From Chryseobacterium daeguense DSM 19388 (GTDB lineage Bacteria > Bacteroidota > Bacteroidia > Flavobacteriales > Weeksellaceae), in the NCBI RefSeq assembly GCF_000430825.1, contig NZ_AUMT01000010.1, positions 123,546-187,545 of the forward strand: a stretch of 64,000 nt of DNA, given 5' to 3'. The notes under the pieces were generated by a model, which was not told the DNA's origin, did not search any database, and saw nothing but the letters and a program-made list of their open reading frames with translations. The first letter of the stretch is position 1; every line of letters starts with the position of its first letter. This document shows, piece by piece, positions 1-9,512 of this stretch. The position numbers and the translations under genes were made by a program.

Positions 1-36
1 TGCAAATTAAATTGTATTAGTAATAACTCTACGAGG

Positions 37-1227
37 ATGAAAAGATTTTTGAGTTTATTGGCCATTACTTTTTCGGTTATGGCATTTTCACAGCAGCAGG
101 GAAAACTGAGGAAAGTGGCCACAGTAGGCTTTTTGAATGTAGAAAACCTTTGGGACACGATACGCTCGGCAGATTATATAGATGGAACCAAAGATGTTAA
201 AAATCCGGCATTCCACAGAAGTATTCCTATGGATTCCATCAAATTTCTGGAAGCAGAAAAATATGAAGGCCCATGGAGCGATGAAGCCCTTAAAGGTAAA
301 AAAGTAATAAGATATCAGAGCGGAAATGAAGAATTTACGCCCAACAGTGCTAAAAATTACAATACAAAAATTTACAAGGCAAAACTTGCCAATGAGGCAA
401 AAGTAATTTCTGAGCTTGGAGCACAATACACAAAAACGGCCCCGGCTGTAGTAGGCTTGATAGAAGTGGAAAACAGACAGGTTATTGAAGATCTTGTAAA
501 ACAACCCGCACTGGCAAAATATGATTACGGGATTATCCATTACAACTCATACGATTACAGAGGTATTGATGTAGCCCTGATTTATCAGAAAAGAAGATTC
601 ACGCCTACTAATTCGTTAAAAAAAGAACTGAAGGTATTCGGTGATGACGGCAGAAGGGAATATACGAGGGATATTTTAGTGGTAACCGGTATGCTTGACA
701 ATGAAAAAGTAGCATTTTTCATGAACCATTGGCCTTCAAGAAGAGGTGGTGAGGCTATTTCCTTACCTAAAAGAAATGCAGCCGCAGCTTTATTGAAACA
801 ACAAATGGACAGTGTAAGAGCAGCAGATCCTTCTACAAAATTATTTGCAATGGGAGATTTTAATGATGATCCTGTAAGCGCAAGTTTAAAAAATCATCTG
901 AAAGCACAGGCAAACCCTAAAGATTTAAGCGAAAACACGCCTTATCTTAATCTAATGTATCCTTTATACAAAAAAGGGGTGGCTTCTTTAGCTTATCAGG
1001 ATGCACCGAACTTATTCGACCAGATTATTGTTTCTAAAAATGTAGTGGCAGATCAGGTAACAAAAGAATATTCTGTTTACAAAGCAGAAATTTTTGCTCC
1101 GCCTTATTTAGTGAATAAAGAAGGAAATTACAAAGGCTATCCTTTCCGCTCATGGAACGGCGATCAGTTCACCGGTGGTTATAGCGACCACTTCCCGGCA
1201 TTTGTAGTTCTCCAGAAAGAACCATAA
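37..1227 (+). CDS. Secreted endonuclease/exonuclease/phosphatase family protein
   Basis: The 396-residue product begins with a clear signal peptide (Lys-Arg, then a hydrophobic stretch, ending near MAFSQ at 18-19). The EEP fold signatures are visible in order: NVEN at about 34-37, IEVEN at 142-146 with the metal-binding Glu, the NHWPSRRGG block at 230-238 with catalytic His231, GDFND at 273-277, and a terminal SDHFP at 383-387. This is the Mg-dependent DNase I-like superfamily, so phosphodiester hydrolysis outside the cytoplasm is likely. Substrate (DNA, RNA or another phosphodiester) cannot be told from sequence. It stands alone, followed by a terminator. Confidence 0.88.
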   Translation: MKRFLSLLAITFSVMAFSQQQGKLRKVATVGFLNVENLWDTIRSADYIDGTKDVKNPAFHRSIPMDSIKFLEAEKYEGPWSDEALKGKKVIRYQSGNEEFTPNSAKNYNTKIYKAKLANEAKVISELGAQYTKTAPAVVGLIEVENRQVIEDLVKQPALAKYDYGIIHYNSYDYRGIDVALIYQKRRFTPTNSLKKELKVFGDDGRREYTRDILVVTGMLDNEKVAFFMNHWPSRRGGEAISLPKRNAAAALLKQQMDSVRAADPSTKLFAMGDFNDDPVSASLKNHLKAQANPKDLSENTPYLNLMYPLYKKGVASLAYQDAPNLFDQIIVSKNVVADQVTKEYSVYKAEIFAPPYLVNKEGNYKGYPFRSWNGDQFTGGYSDHFPAFVVLQKEP

Positions 1228-1232
1228 AACAG

Positions 1233-1258
1233 AGCACTCATTTTTGGGTGCTTTTTTT
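1233..1258 (+). terminator. Intrinsic terminator after the EEP nuclease gene
   Basis: A short stem (AGCAC pairing with GTGCT) is followed by a run of seven T, 5 nt after the stop codon. Confidence 0.7.
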
Positions 1259-1271
1259 GTACCTTTAAAAT

Positions 1272-1694
1272 ATGAAAAACATAATCTTACTATTCATCAT
1301 TTTTCTTTTGCCGTTCGGCTGCCGCGCGCAGACTGATACAAAAGACGGTCAGGAGAAATCAGAAATGAAACCTTCAAAAAATGAAGACGGAGAATGGGAT
1401 CTTACGGTAATTGACACTCAGTTTGATTATTTTTTGAATGCCGTTGCTAAACCTATCAGCCAATATTCAGAATCATATTTAAAAACTAAAAATACACTTT
1501 TGGTAAGTGAATGGAATTCTTACTATTCTTCGGGAAAATACAGAAATGTCATTGAATCCTCAATTGATTATGATCCCAAAGAAAATTACGGCTTAAAATT
1601 CGAGTATAAATTGTATCAGGTTTTTGCTTATGTAAACTGGAAATACGGATTGCGAATGAATGGGCTTTCGGGAAGTGACGTAACAAGATATTAA
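1272..1694 (+). CDS. Small exported lipoprotein of unknown function
   Basis: The 140-residue product starts with a lipoprotein-type signal: basic start, hydrophobic run and the lipobox LPFGC with Cys at about 17. The mature part is hydrophilic and rich in aromatic residues (FDYFLNAV, SEWNSYYSSGKY), without any motif I recognise. It sits between two terminators, so it is probably monocistronic. Membrane anchoring is inferred from the lipobox only. Confidence 0.7.
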   Translation: MKNIILLFIIFLLPFGCRAQTDTKDGQEKSEMKPSKNEDGEWDLTVIDTQFDYFLNAVAKPISQYSESYLKTKNTLLVSEWNSYYSSGKYRNVIESSIDYDPKENYGLKFEYKLYQVFAYVNWKYGLRMNGLSGSDVTRY

Positions 1695-1731
1695 AAAAGG
1701 TTCAGAATTGCTCTGAACCTTTTCTTTTTAT
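1695..1731. terminator. Bidirectional terminator between convergent genes
   Basis: A perfect 12-bp stem (AAAAGGTTCAGA with its complement) around a 5-nt loop is flanked by A-rich and T-rich tracts. It serves the convergent lipoprotein and superoxide dismutase genes. Confidence 0.8.
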
Positions 1732-1744
1732 AATAGTTTAAAAA

Positions 1745-2341
1745 TTATTTGTTGAATAATTCTTCTACTTTATCCCAGTTTACAACAGAGAAAAATGCTG
1801 CAACATAGTCAGGTCTTCTGTTTTGATAGTTTAAATAATATGCGTGCTCCCAAACATCAAGTCCTAAAACCGGAGTTCCTTTTACGTCTGCAACAGGCAT
1901 TAACGGGTTATCCTGATTTGGAGTAGAAGTTACCGCAACAGAACCGTCAGCATTTTTTACCAACCATGCCCATCCAGAACCAAATCTTGTTTTAGCAGCA
2001 TCAGAAAAATCAGTTTTGAATTTTTCAAAACCTCCGTATGCTTCAATAGCAGCTTTTACGTTACCTACAGGCTCTTTGCTGCCTCCCGGGGTTAAAATTT
2101 CCCAGAATAAAGTATGGTTGAAGTGTCCTCCGCCGTTATTTCTTACTGCAGGCTTATCAGTTCCCGTCTTGCAGATTTCTTCTATTGTTTTTCCTTCTAA
2201 ATCAGTTCCTTTGATGGCATTATTTAAATTGTCAATATATGCTTGGTGGTGCTTTGTATGGTGGATTTCCATAGTTCTTGCGTCGATAGTCGGCTCCAGT
2301 GCATCGTAAGCATATCCTAATTTTGGTAATTCAAATGACAT
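1745..2341 (-). CDS. sod: Superoxide dismutase, Fe/Mn family
   Basis: The enzyme dismutates superoxide to oxygen and peroxide in the cytoplasm. I start it at the internal Met giving [10 protein letters not shown], 198 residues; the longer reading to 2380 adds 13 residues unlike the family. Metal ligands are visible as His27 (IHHTKHH), His76 ([10 protein letters not shown]), and Asp162 and His166 ([11 protein letters not shown]). Length is normal. Sequence alone does not settle iron versus manganese. It appears monocistronic, convergent with the preceding lipoprotein gene. Confidence 0.95.
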   Translation of the reverse strand: MSFELPKLGYAYDALEPTIDARTMEIHHTKHHQAYIDNLNNAIKGTDLEGKTIEEICKTGTDKPAVRNNGGGHFNHTLFWEILTPGGSKEPVGNVKAAIEAYGGFEKFKTDFSDAAKTRFGSGWAWLVKNADGSVAVTSTPNQDNPLMPVADVKGTPVLGLDVWEHAYYLNYQNRRPDYVAAFFSVVNWDKVEELFNK

Positions 2342-2546
2342 AATTTTTATTTTTAATGTTATTAACCCAAATTTAGCCATAAATTAACCTATATTCAAAG
2401 TATAGGGATTATTTTAATAAATCTTTAACATTGATGAATTGATTTAGAATGAATTAAATTTTGATATAGAAAGTTGGAAGATGGAAGCGGGAAGTTTTTA
2501 AAGTGTGAATGAATCTTTTGTTTCTTTATATTTCACAAAACTCAAG

Positions 2547-2573
2547 CCTAACGGGTTTTTAAAACCCGTTAGG
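2547..2573. repeat. Short palindromic repeat, AACGGGTTTT family, copy 1
   Basis: CCTAACGGGTTTT and its exact complement flank one central base. A longer copy of the same palindrome lies at 41842-41874. Both are intergenic. The rest of the gap 2342-2664 holds an AT-rich stretch, the phrase GGAAGATGGAAGCGGGAAG near 2473 (similar phrases recur near 8248 and 42050), and the rho terminator; no gene is seen. Confidence 0.75.
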
Positions 2574-2618
2574 TTTAATCAAAATACAACCTCCAGCATT
2601 TCATCTTACAGCCAAAAA

Positions 2619-2642
2619 AAGCACGAATACAAATTCGTGCTT
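2619..2642 (-). terminator. Intrinsic terminator of rho
   Basis: A perfect 10-bp stem (AAGCACGAAT with its complement) and 4-nt loop; read on the minus strand it is followed by a run of T (plus-strand A tract at 2614-2620). Confidence 0.8.
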
Positions 2643-2664
2643 CTTGTAACAAATTAAATTAATT

Positions 2665-4503
2665 CTATTTATTCATAGACATCAGGAATTCCTCGTTATT
2701 AAGAGTTCCTTTGATGTTTTTACTTACAAATTCCATAGCTTCTACCGGATTCATTTCAGCCAGGTATTTTCTTAAAATCCACATTCTCTGAGAAGTAACC
2801 TCATCTAGAAGCAAATCATCTCTACGTGTACTTGAAGCTACCAGATCAATAGCAGGATAAATTCTTCTGTTGGCAATTTTTCTGTCAAGCTGAAGTTCCA
2901 TGTTACCTGTACCTTTGAATTCTTCAAAGATCACTTCGTCCATTTTAGAACCTGTATCGATAAGAGCAGTTGCAATAATCGTTAAAGAACCACCGCCTTC
3001 AATTTTTCTAGCCGCACCGAAAAATCTTTTCGGTTTGTGAAGAGCATTGGCATCAACACCACCGGAAAGCACCTTTCCTGATGCCGGGGTAACAGTATTG
3101 TAAGCCCTTGCTAATCTGGTGATTGAATCCAAAAGAATCACCACATCATGTCCGCATTCCACCATTCTCTGAGCTTTTGCTAAAACAAGGTTGGCTACTT
3201 TTACGTGCTTTTCTGCTGCTTCATCAAATGTAGATGCAATAACTTCTGCATTTACACTTCTTTCCATATCGGTAACCTCTTCCGGACGTTCATCGATAAG
3301 AAGAACCATCATATAAACTTCAGGGTGATTGGCCGCGATAGAATTAGCGATATCTTTCAAAAGCATTGTTTTACCCGTTTTCGGCTGGGCAACAATCATA
3401 GCTCTCTGTCCTTTCCCAATCGGCGCAACTAAATCAACAATTCTCGTAGAAATTGTGGAGTTATTCCCTGCAAGGTTAAATTTTTCTTCAGGGAAAAGTG
3501 GTGTAAGATATTCGAAGGCAACACGGTCTTTAATGAAAGCCAGGTCACGTCCGTTTACTTCAGTAGGTTTTAATAATGAAAAATATTTTTCACCTTCTTT
3601 CGGCAATCTCACGATACCTCTTACCGTATCTCCGGTTTTTAAACCAAAGTTTCTGATTTGTGCTGTAGAAACATACACGTCGTCAGGCGAAGATATATAG
3701 CTGAAATCCGATGAACGTAAGAAGCCGTAGTTATCAGGTAAAATCTCCAATACCCCTTCAATGCTCACCATTCCATCGAAATTGAATTCTTTTCTCGATT
3801 CGTGGTGCTGCTCATCATGCCTCTCAGAATGCTGCTGTTGCTGCTTATTCTGATTTTGGTTTTGATTCGGGTTTTGGTTTTGATTTCTATTCTGGTTTCC
3901 GTTGTTGTGCGGATTGTTGTGTTGTTGTCCTTTTTGAGGTCTGGCCTGAGATTGAGGGTTGTTTGGCCTTTCTTCCACCGGAGCAGTTTCCTGGGGTTCT
4001 GTGTTTTTTGGAGCTTCTTGTTTTTCCTGAGGAATTGTTTCTGTATTTCCTGCGTTGGTAGAAACCCTTTTCCTTTTTTTCTTGGCGGAAGCTGATGTTG
4101 CTTCTTCTGTAGCAGCTGCTGCCTGTTCCGTTTTTATTTCTTCCGGCTTAGATTCTTCAGAAACCGTTTCTTTTACTTCCGCTTCTGCATTTGCATCAGC
4201 TTGTGGTTTTATCTCTGCCTGAGGTTTTGTTTCCGCTTTGGGTTTGGCTGCCGTTTTCTTGGGAGCAGCTTTTCTTGCGGGAGCCTTTGCAGGTTTTTCT
4301 GCCGGTGTTTCTTCAGTAGTCATACTGGTTTCCGTGGCGTTGAAATAATCTTTTGCCACTTTGGGATTTGAAGCCTGAAAGTCAAGAATTGCAAAGATTT
4401 TGTCATTTTCAGTGCTGTTTCTTGCAACTTTAACGCCTAAATCCTTTAAGATTTTAGTCAGCTCCGTTACGGATTTTGACCTTAACGTTTCAATGTTAAA
4501 CAT
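2665..4503 (-). CDS. rho: Transcription termination factor Rho
   Basis: Hexameric RNA-dependent ATPase/helicase that ends transcription. In the 612-residue product, residues 1-45 are the Rho N-terminal helical domain. About 65-240 is a low-complexity insertion, first Ala/Lys/Pro/Glu-rich, then Asn/Gln/His-rich ([12 protein letters not shown]). Next comes the cold-shock-like RNA-binding domain ([16 protein letters not shown]), then the ATPase core with the P-loop QPKTGKT near 370, Walker [17 protein letters not shown], and the conserved C-terminus. E. coli Rho is about 420 residues; long inserted N-terminal regions are usual in Bacteroidetes Rho. The insertion may promote condensate formation, which is inference. 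Confidence 0.97.
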   Translation of the reverse strand: MFNIETLRSKSVTELTKILKDLGVKVARNSTENDKIFAILDFQASNPKVAKDYFNATETSMTTEETPAEKPAKAPARKAAPKKTAAKPKAETKPQAEIKPQADANAEAEVKETVSEESKPEEIKTEQAAAATEEATSASAKKKRKRVSTNAGNTETIPQEKQEAPKNTEPQETAPVEERPNNPQSQARPQKGQQHNNPHNNGNQNRNQNQNPNQNQNQNKQQQQHSERHDEQHHESRKEFNFDGMVSIEGVLEILPDNYGFLRSSDFSYISSPDDVYVSTAQIRNFGLKTGDTVRGIVRLPKEGEKYFSLLKPTEVNGRDLAFIKDRVAFEYLTPLFPEEKFNLAGNNSTISTRIVDLVAPIGKGQRAMIVAQPKTGKTMLLKDIANSIAANHPEVYMMVLLIDERPEEVTDMERSVNAEVIASTFDEAAEKHVKVANLVLAKAQRMVECGHDVVILLDSITRLARAYNTVTPASGKVLSGGVDANALHKPKRFFGAARKIEGGGSLTIIATALIDTGSKMDEVIFEEFKGTGNMELQLDRKIANRRIYPAIDLVASSTRRDDLLLDEVTSQRMWILRKYLAEMNPVEAMEFVSKNIKGTLNNEEFLMSMNK

Positions 4504-4585
4504 ATTTAATGTAAAAAAATGTAATTAATTGTGAATAAGAAAAGTAAGTCGGGTGACTTTTGTTTTCAAGTGCATTCGTATAATG

Positions 4586-4593
4586 CAAATCTA
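4586..4593 (-). promoter_or_regulatory. -7 promoter element for rho
   Basis: The minus strand reads TAGATTTG, matching the Bacteroidetes TAnnTTTG element, about 82 nt before the rho start codon. Confidence 0.5.
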
Positions 4594-4624
4594 CACTTAT
4601 TTTTGAATTGTGCAAAATTTATGC

Positions 4625-4632
4625 TACTTTTG
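4625..4632 (+). promoter_or_regulatory. -7 promoter element for the DUF4293 gene
   Basis: TACTTTTG matches TAnnTTTG and ends 18 nt before the start codon at 4651. Confidence 0.6.
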
Positions 4633-4650
4633 CGTAGAATTTAATATTCA

Positions 4651-5040
4651 ATGTTACAAAGAATACAGACTATATGGACTTTTTTGGCAGTTTTGGCTGC
4701 TGTGTTTCTGTTTGTTACAGCGCAGGATGTTATCTTTTCAGATAGTTTTCCTGTGATTAATATTGCCTGTGTGGCGCTTGTTTTAGTTGGATTGCTAAGT
4801 ATTTTCAGCTTTAAAAACAGAAAAAGACAAATTTTGCTGAATACGATCAGCATTATTATAAACGCTTTGTTGATTGGTGTATTGATGTACTGGTTACTAA
4901 AATTATCCGGAGGAATTCAGTTTCCTGAGAAGGGTATTGAGCCGGTTTTTTCATTAATTGCGATTATCTGTCTGCTTATAGCAAACATTTATATCAGGAA
5001 AGATGAAAGGCTCGTAAAATCTGTGGACAGACTTCGATAA
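4651..5040 (+). CDS. DUF4293 family membrane protein
   Basis: The 129-residue product has four predicted membrane segments: about 7-27, 30-50, 59-82 and 96-113, joined by short basic loops (KNRKRQ at 52-57). Size, topology and position divergent from rho fit the Bacteroidetes DUF4293 family; the assignment is from memory of that pattern. No catalytic motif is visible. The function is unknown. Confidence 0.75.
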   Translation: MLQRIQTIWTFLAVLAAVFLFVTAQDVIFSDSFPVINIACVALVLVGLLSIFSFKNRKRQILLNTISIIINALLIGVLMYWLLKLSGGIQFPEKGIEPVFSLIAIICLLIANIYIRKDERLVKSVDRLR

Positions 5041-5063
5041 CCTTACAACGATTTTTTGAGTGA

Positions 5064-5092
5064 AACGGCTTCCTTTTGGGAGCTGTTTTTGT
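5064..5092 (+). terminator. Intrinsic terminator after DUF4293 gene
   Basis: A 10-bp stem with two G-U pairs (AACGGCTTCC with GGGAGCTGTT) and a TTTT loop is followed by T-rich DNA. Confidence 0.7.
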
Positions 5093-5112
5093 TTTTAATC
5101 TCCCACAGATTG

Positions 5113-5220
5113 CACGGATTTTCACAGATGTTTATGTTTATTTATTCGCTTAACTATGCGAAATTATCAATGAAATCAGGTGAAATTTTGATAAAGCACA
5201 AGAATCTGTGAAAATCCGTG
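5113..5220. repeat. 108-bp element with 17-bp perfect terminal inverted repeats
   Basis: CACGGATTTTCACAGAT at 5113-5129 is exactly complementary to 5204-5220. The 74 bases between are AT-rich and non-coding. This fills most of the 245-base gap before the M28 peptidase gene. It resembles a small non-autonomous mobile element or REP-type repeat; no flanking duplication was recognised. Confidence 0.65.
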
Positions 5221-5285
5221 GTAAATAAAATTTAAATGCAACATTTCCGTTTAAACTGCGACAGATTATTATAAATTTAAATTTA

Positions 5286-6206
5286 ATGAAAAAACTAACC
5301 TACCTTACCTTTTCACTGTTTTCCTTTTTCTCTTTCGCACAGGAAGTTTCAAAAGAAAGAATTAAAACTGTGATTTCCACACTGGCTTCTGATGAGATGA
5401 AAGGCCGCGAGATCGGAACTGCTGAAAATGACAATGCAGCCCATTATATTGCAAAGCTTTTTAAAGAAAACAACCTGGAATACTGTACAGGAAATTCTTA
5501 TTTGGTTCCATTTGATTATAAAGGAAAAACAGCTTACAATGTTTGTGGAGTTAAAAAAGGAAAAACAGATAAATATCTTGGCTTTTCAGGACATTTTGAT
5601 CACATTGGAACGAGCAATAATCCTAAAGACAACATTTACAACGGAGCCGATGATGACGCCAGCGGAATCACAACCTTAGTGGGAATTGCAGATTATTTAA
5701 AAAATAAAACCCTTGATTTTTCCATGGTTTTTATGGCATTTAATGGTGAAGAAAAAGGAATGTTGGGCTCAAGAGCTATTTCTCAGGACAAGAATTTAGA
5801 TAAAATTTACAAAAATATGACCGCTCTTTTCAATTTTGAAATGGTGGCTACAGAGTCTGCATTTGGGAAGAATGCTTTGTTTATGACCGGTGACGAGTTT
5901 TCGGATTTAGATGAATTATTCAATCAAAATGCTGCGAACGGATTAAAAGTAAATCCTGATCCTTACGCGGCCCAACAATTATTTTACCGTTCGGATAATG
6001 TAAGCTTTGTAAAAAAGAAAATTATTGCCCACTCTTTTTCAACGGTCGACATGACGAAAGCCTCTCATTATCATAATGAAAGTGATGATGTGAATATCGT
6101 TGATTTTGATAATATGACACAGATTGTCAATAATTTCGGAAAGACTTTGGAAAAACTTACCCCAAAGAATTTTGCTCCGAAATATAATGAGAAAGTGAAA
6201 TTTTAA
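5286..6206 (+). CDS. Secreted M28 family zinc peptidase
   Basis: The 306-residue product starts with a signal peptide (MKKLTYLTFSLFSFFSFAQ). The M28 aminopeptidase core is visible: GFSGHFDHIG with the first zinc-binding His, NGADDDASG with the bridging Asp, the catalytic FNGEEKGMLGS Glu pair, and the late HYHNESDD block with the last His. It should remove N-terminal amino acids from peptides in the periplasm or outside the cell. It carries no PA or PDZ domain. It is monocistronic, with a terminator after it. Confidence 0.9.
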   Translation: MKKLTYLTFSLFSFFSFAQEVSKERIKTVISTLASDEMKGREIGTAENDNAAHYIAKLFKENNLEYCTGNSYLVPFDYKGKTAYNVCGVKKGKTDKYLGFSGHFDHIGTSNNPKDNIYNGADDDASGITTLVGIADYLKNKTLDFSMVFMAFNGEEKGMLGSRAISQDKNLDKIYKNMTALFNFEMVATESAFGKNALFMTGDEFSDLDELFNQNAANGLKVNPDPYAAQQLFYRSDNVSFVKKKIIAHSFSTVDMTKASHYHNESDDVNIVDFDNMTQIVNNFGKTLEKLTPKNFAPKYNEKVKF

Positions 6207-6228
6207 TAAATTTTTAATCATAACGCAA

Positions 6229-6252
6229 AGCCACCATTTTTGGTGGTTTTTT
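6229..6252 (+). terminator. Intrinsic terminator after the M28 peptidase gene
   Basis: CCACCA and TGGTGG pair around a TTTT loop and are followed by six T. Confidence 0.75.
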
Positions 6253-6371
6253 ATTGCTGTTGGGCAAAATTCTGAATTTTATTGTCTGAAAGATGTAACA
6301 AATCCGTCTGAAATCAAACATATTAAGACAAAGTAAAAGACTATTAAAAACGTCTTATCATTTAAATTACG

Positions 6372-6379
6372 TAATTTTG
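6372..6379 (+). promoter_or_regulatory. -7 promoter element for the ABC exporter
   Basis: TAATTTTG matches TAnnTTTG and lies 20 nt before the start codon at 6400. Confidence 0.6.
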
Positions 6380-6399
6380 CTATCCAATTTTTTCATTGA

Positions 6400-8238
6400 A
6401 TGAATCAATATCTTAAAATACTAAAGTTCGCAAGGCCTCATAGAAAATATATTTACGGAAGTTTATTTTTCAACATTATGTATTCTGTGTTTCAGATTGC
6501 TTCTTTAGGAACTATTCTGCCGGTTTTGGGAATGCTTTTCGGGACCATTAAGCCTGAAAAATATGAAACTGCACCGGTTTATTCTGGTGAGGTGGTTGAC
6601 TTTTTTAAATACCTGAAAGAATATTCCAATTATTATGTTCAGACTTTGGTTACTGAGCATGGCGCATTGAATGTCCTGGCGTGGCTTTGTATTGTCACTG
6701 CTTTTATGTTTTTACTGAGAAATCTTTTCAGATATCTGGGATCTTTCCTGCTTATAAATTATCGTGTTGGGGTTACAAAAGACCTTCGCGGCGCGATGTA
6801 CAATAAAATACTTTCTCTTCCTGTTTCATTTTTTACAGAACGCAGAAAGGGCGATCTGATGTCCCGTATGTCCAATGACGTGGGAGAAGTTGAGGGTAAT
6901 ATTCTGGGAAGCCTTATCGAATTGATTAATGCACCGTTTATGCTGATCAGCACATTGGTGACTTTATTCTTTTTGAGCCCGGAAATGACGCTATTTTCAC
7001 TACTTGTACTGCCTGTAATGGGAACCATGATCGCATTAGTAGGAAAAAGCCTGAAAAAAGACTCTCATGAAGCCCAGCACGAGATGGGAACCATATTTTC
7101 CATTGTAGATGAAACCTTGAAGTCTTCAAAAGTGATCAAGATTTTTAATGCTGAAAAAATCATGGGCAACAGATTCTCACAATCCATGCAAAAATGGATC
7201 AACAGCTCCATCAGCTTGGGAAGAAAAAAAGAGCTGGCCTCCCCAATGAGCGAATTTTTAGGATCTATTACATTCTTAATTATTGCCTGGTACGGAGGAA
7301 AACAGATCATTGTGGAACAATCCATTTCTCCTGCTGACTTCCTTGTTTTCCTGGGAATGTTCTTCCAGATTCTGCCGCCTGCAAAAAGCTTGTCAACCTC
7401 TATTTCCAATGTTCAGAAAGGTGAAGCTTCTCTGGAAAGGGTTTTGGATATTCTTGATGCCGATGTAAAAATTGATGAAGTGGCCAGTCCTGTTGAGATT
7501 TCTACTCTTAATAATCAGATTGAATTTAATAATATCGGTTTTTATTATGATAAAGACCATACGATTCTTAAAAACTTCTCTTTAACGATTCCAAAAGGTA
7601 AAACCGTTGCTCTTGTAGGGCAAAGTGGAAGCGGGAAAACTACAATAGCGAACCTTTTGGCCAGGTTTTATGATGTTTCGGAAGGTGAAATCCTTATTGA
7701 CGGGACTAATATTAAAAGTTTAAAGTTAAAAGAATACCGACAGCTTCTGGGAATGGTAACGCAGGAATCCGTTTTATTCAATGATTCCGTTTACAATAAT
7801 ATCCTGATGGGGAAACCAGATGCAACGAGGGAAGAAGTAATTGCAGCCGCAAAGATTGCCAATGCAGATTCGTTCATTACTAATCTTCCTGAAGGTTATG
7901 ATTCTAATATCGGGGATGATGGCGGGAAGCTTTCCGGAGGTCAGAAACAGAGAGTTTCTATCGCAAGAGCTGTATTGAAAAATCCACCGATCATGATTTT
8001 GGACGAAGCAACTTCTGCTTTGGATACAGAATCAGAAAGGTTTGTGCAGGATGCGTTGGAAAAAATGATGGAAAACAGAACCTCTCTGGTGATTGCCCAC
8101 CGTCTTTCAACCATTCAGAAGGCCGACTGGATCGTAGTAATGGAAAAGGGCGACATTGTAGAACAGGGAACCCACCACGACCTTATCGCAAAAAGAGGAA
8201 TGTATCATAAGCTGGTTGAACTTCAGAATTTTGACTAA
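6400..8238 (+). CDS. MsbA-like ABC exporter, fused permease and ATPase
   Basis: The 612-residue product is a half-transporter. A six-helix ABC exporter membrane domain covers roughly 1-345, containing the coupling-helix phrase LPVSFFTERRKGDLMSRMSND. The nucleotide-binding domain follows, with Walker A GQSGSGKTT, the Q-loop VTQESVLFNDS, signature LSGGQKQR, Walker B IMILDEATSALD and the H-loop IAHRLST. Such proteins work as homodimers in the inner membrane and often flip lipid A or other lipids. The substrate here is not shown by sequence. It is followed by a small DUF1801 gene with no obvious link. Confidence 0.92.
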   Translation: MNQYLKILKFARPHRKYIYGSLFFNIMYSVFQIASLGTILPVLGMLFGTIKPEKYETAPVYSGEVVDFFKYLKEYSNYYVQTLVTEHGALNVLAWLCIVTAFMFLLRNLFRYLGSFLLINYRVGVTKDLRGAMYNKILSLPVSFFTERRKGDLMSRMSNDVGEVEGNILGSLIELINAPFMLISTLVTLFFLSPEMTLFSLLVLPVMGTMIALVGKSLKKDSHEAQHEMGTIFSIVDETLKSSKVIKIFNAEKIMGNRFSQSMQKWINSSISLGRKKELASPMSEFLGSITFLIIAWYGGKQIIVEQSISPADFLVFLGMFFQILPPAKSLSTSISNVQKGEASLERVLDILDADVKIDEVASPVEISTLNNQIEFNNIGFYYDKDHTILKNFSLTIPKGKTVALVGQSGSGKTTIANLLARFYDVSEGEILIDGTNIKSLKLKEYRQLLGMVTQESVLFNDSVYNNILMGKPDATREEVIAAAKIANADSFITNLPEGYDSNIGDDGGKLSGGQKQRVSIARAVLKNPPIMILDEATSALDTESERFVQDALEKMMENRTSLVIAHRLSTIQKADWIVVMEKGDIVEQGTHHDLIAKRGMYHKLVELQNFD

Positions 8239-8304
8239 ATTTAAGAGCTGGAAGCTGGAAGTAAGAAGCTAGGAGTTCTTGCAGTAAAGTAATAAAATTT
8301 AAAA

Positions 8305-8655
8305 ATGAATCCAATACAAGAGTATTTCTACAGAATTGAAGAGCCTAATAGAAGTACTCTTCTTTTTTTACGCAAAAAAATCCTGGAATCCGATACAGAA
8401 AATATTACAGAAACGCTGAGCTTCGGATTACCTTTTTTCAAGTACAAAAAGAAAATGCTGTGTTATTTGTATTACAGCAAAAAATACAAGAAACATTACG
8501 TAAGCTTTTACCACGGTGACCGGCTGTACCATCCATTGCTGCTTCAGGAAGGCAGAAAGAAGTTTAAAATTCTTTTAATTGACATGGAAGAGGATCTGCC
8601 GATGGATCTTATTTTAGGGCTGATAAATGAAGTAAAACAGTTTATTAGGGCCTAA
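8305..8655 (+). CDS. DUF1801 (YdhG-like) domain protein
   Basis: The 116-residue cytoplasmic product has the compact DUF1801 pattern: an N-terminal helix with LRKKILESDTENITETLSFG, then alternating strands (PFFKYKKKMLCYLYYSK, HYVSFYHGDRL). The fold is that of the YdhG/YdeI group, whose biochemical role is unsettled. Its leader at 8240-8300 contains the GGAAGCTGGAAG phrase found in other gaps of this window. Confidence 0.7.
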   Translation: MNPIQEYFYRIEEPNRSTLLFLRKKILESDTENITETLSFGLPFFKYKKKMLCYLYYSKKYKKHYVSFYHGDRLYHPLLLQEGRKKFKILLIDMEEDLPMDLILGLINEVKQFIRA

Positions 8656-8659
8656 CTAT

Positions 8660-8724
8660 AAGTTTTGGCTAAAGCCAATTGATTGGGTTTAATTGCTAAA
8701 CGGGCTAAAGCCCGTTCCTATTGA
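8660..8724. repeat. Interspersed repeat, GGGCTAAAGCCC family, copy 1
   Basis: About 65 bases: a left half AAGTTTTGGCTAAAGCCAA and a right palindrome AACGGGCTAAAGCCCGTT followed by CCTATT. The same two halves in the same order and orientation occur at 21932-21998, with divergent sequence between them. Confidence 0.75.
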
Positions 8725-8854
8725 TGGAAATACTGTGTTTAAATTTATATCATAATTTTTGTGTTTATTCGTGAAAAATATTCGCTCAATTTATGTTTAA
8801 ATAAAAAAGACCATCTCTCTCGAAACAGTCTTTAAAATATTTTTAATTTAAATC

Positions 8855-9508
8855 TTAATCTTTCATTCTCGCGATTACATCCAGACCACCTTTTGTAATA
8901 TCTCCGATTTTGCAGATAATTTCTGTATCTAAAGGCAGAAAAACATCCATTCTGGAACCGAATTTAATGAAACCGAATTCATGTCCTGCTTTTGCGTCAT
9001 CACCTTCATTACAATAGAAAACAATTCTTCTTGCAACATATCCTGCAATCTGTCTGAAAACCACTTTATGATTGGTTAAACTTTCCACGGCAACCGTTGT
9101 TCTCTCATTCTCAGTAGAAGATTTTTCATGCCAGGCCACAAGATATTTTCCCGGATGGTATTTTTTGTAAATAACCTTTCCTGAAACGGGATATCGGCAG
9201 ATGTGAACATTCAGCGGAGACATAAAAATAGAAACCTGGATCGCTTTTCCTTTAATGAATTCATCTTCTTCCACTTCTTTTATCATCACCACTTTTCCAT
9301 CTACCGGAGCGATAACGTTTTCCCTGTGCTCCTGAATATCACGGTCCGGAACCCGGAAGAACCAGAATACCAGGCTGTAAACCACCAATAAAGGCAGGAT
9401 GATCACCAATGACCACATTTCTAGAAAATAAATAGCCAACGCACCTAATATGATGAAAAGTATGGTTGCTACGGTAATCGTTCCTTTAGATTCTCTGTGT
9501 AATTTCAT
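8855..9508 (-). CDS. psd: Phosphatidylserine decarboxylase, short type
   Basis: The enzyme makes phosphatidylethanolamine from phosphatidylserine at the inner membrane. The 217-residue product has N-terminal membrane segments (about 10-50), the core VIAPVDGKVVMIKEV, HVHICRYPVSGKV-type sequence (here NVHICRYPVSGKV) and the self-cleavage site FGSRMDVFLP near 183-192, where the Ser becomes the pyruvoyl group. The size is that of the short PSD type found in many bacteria. It lies 4 nt after cdsA in the same direction, so the two phospholipid genes are probably one transcript. Confidence 0.93.
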   Translation of the reverse strand: MKLHRESKGTITVATILFIILGALAIYFLEMWSLVIILPLLVVYSLVFWFFRVPDRDIQEHRENVIAPVDGKVVMIKEVEEDEFIKGKAIQVSIFMSPLNVHICRYPVSGKVIYKKYHPGKYLVAWHEKSSTENERTTVAVESLTNHKVVFRQIAGYVARRIVFYCNEGDDAKAGHEFGFIKFGSRMDVFLPLDTEIICKIGDITKGGLDVIARMKD

Positions 9509-9512
9509 GAGA

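Noticed and set aside
2342..2380. Longer N-terminus for superoxide dismutase
   Set aside because: The family starts at MSFELPKL; the added residues come from AT-rich leader DNA.
3802..4095. Hydrophobic reading frame opposite the rho insertion
   Set aside because: It is the antisense of the Asn/Gln-rich coding repeat and has no independent start signal.
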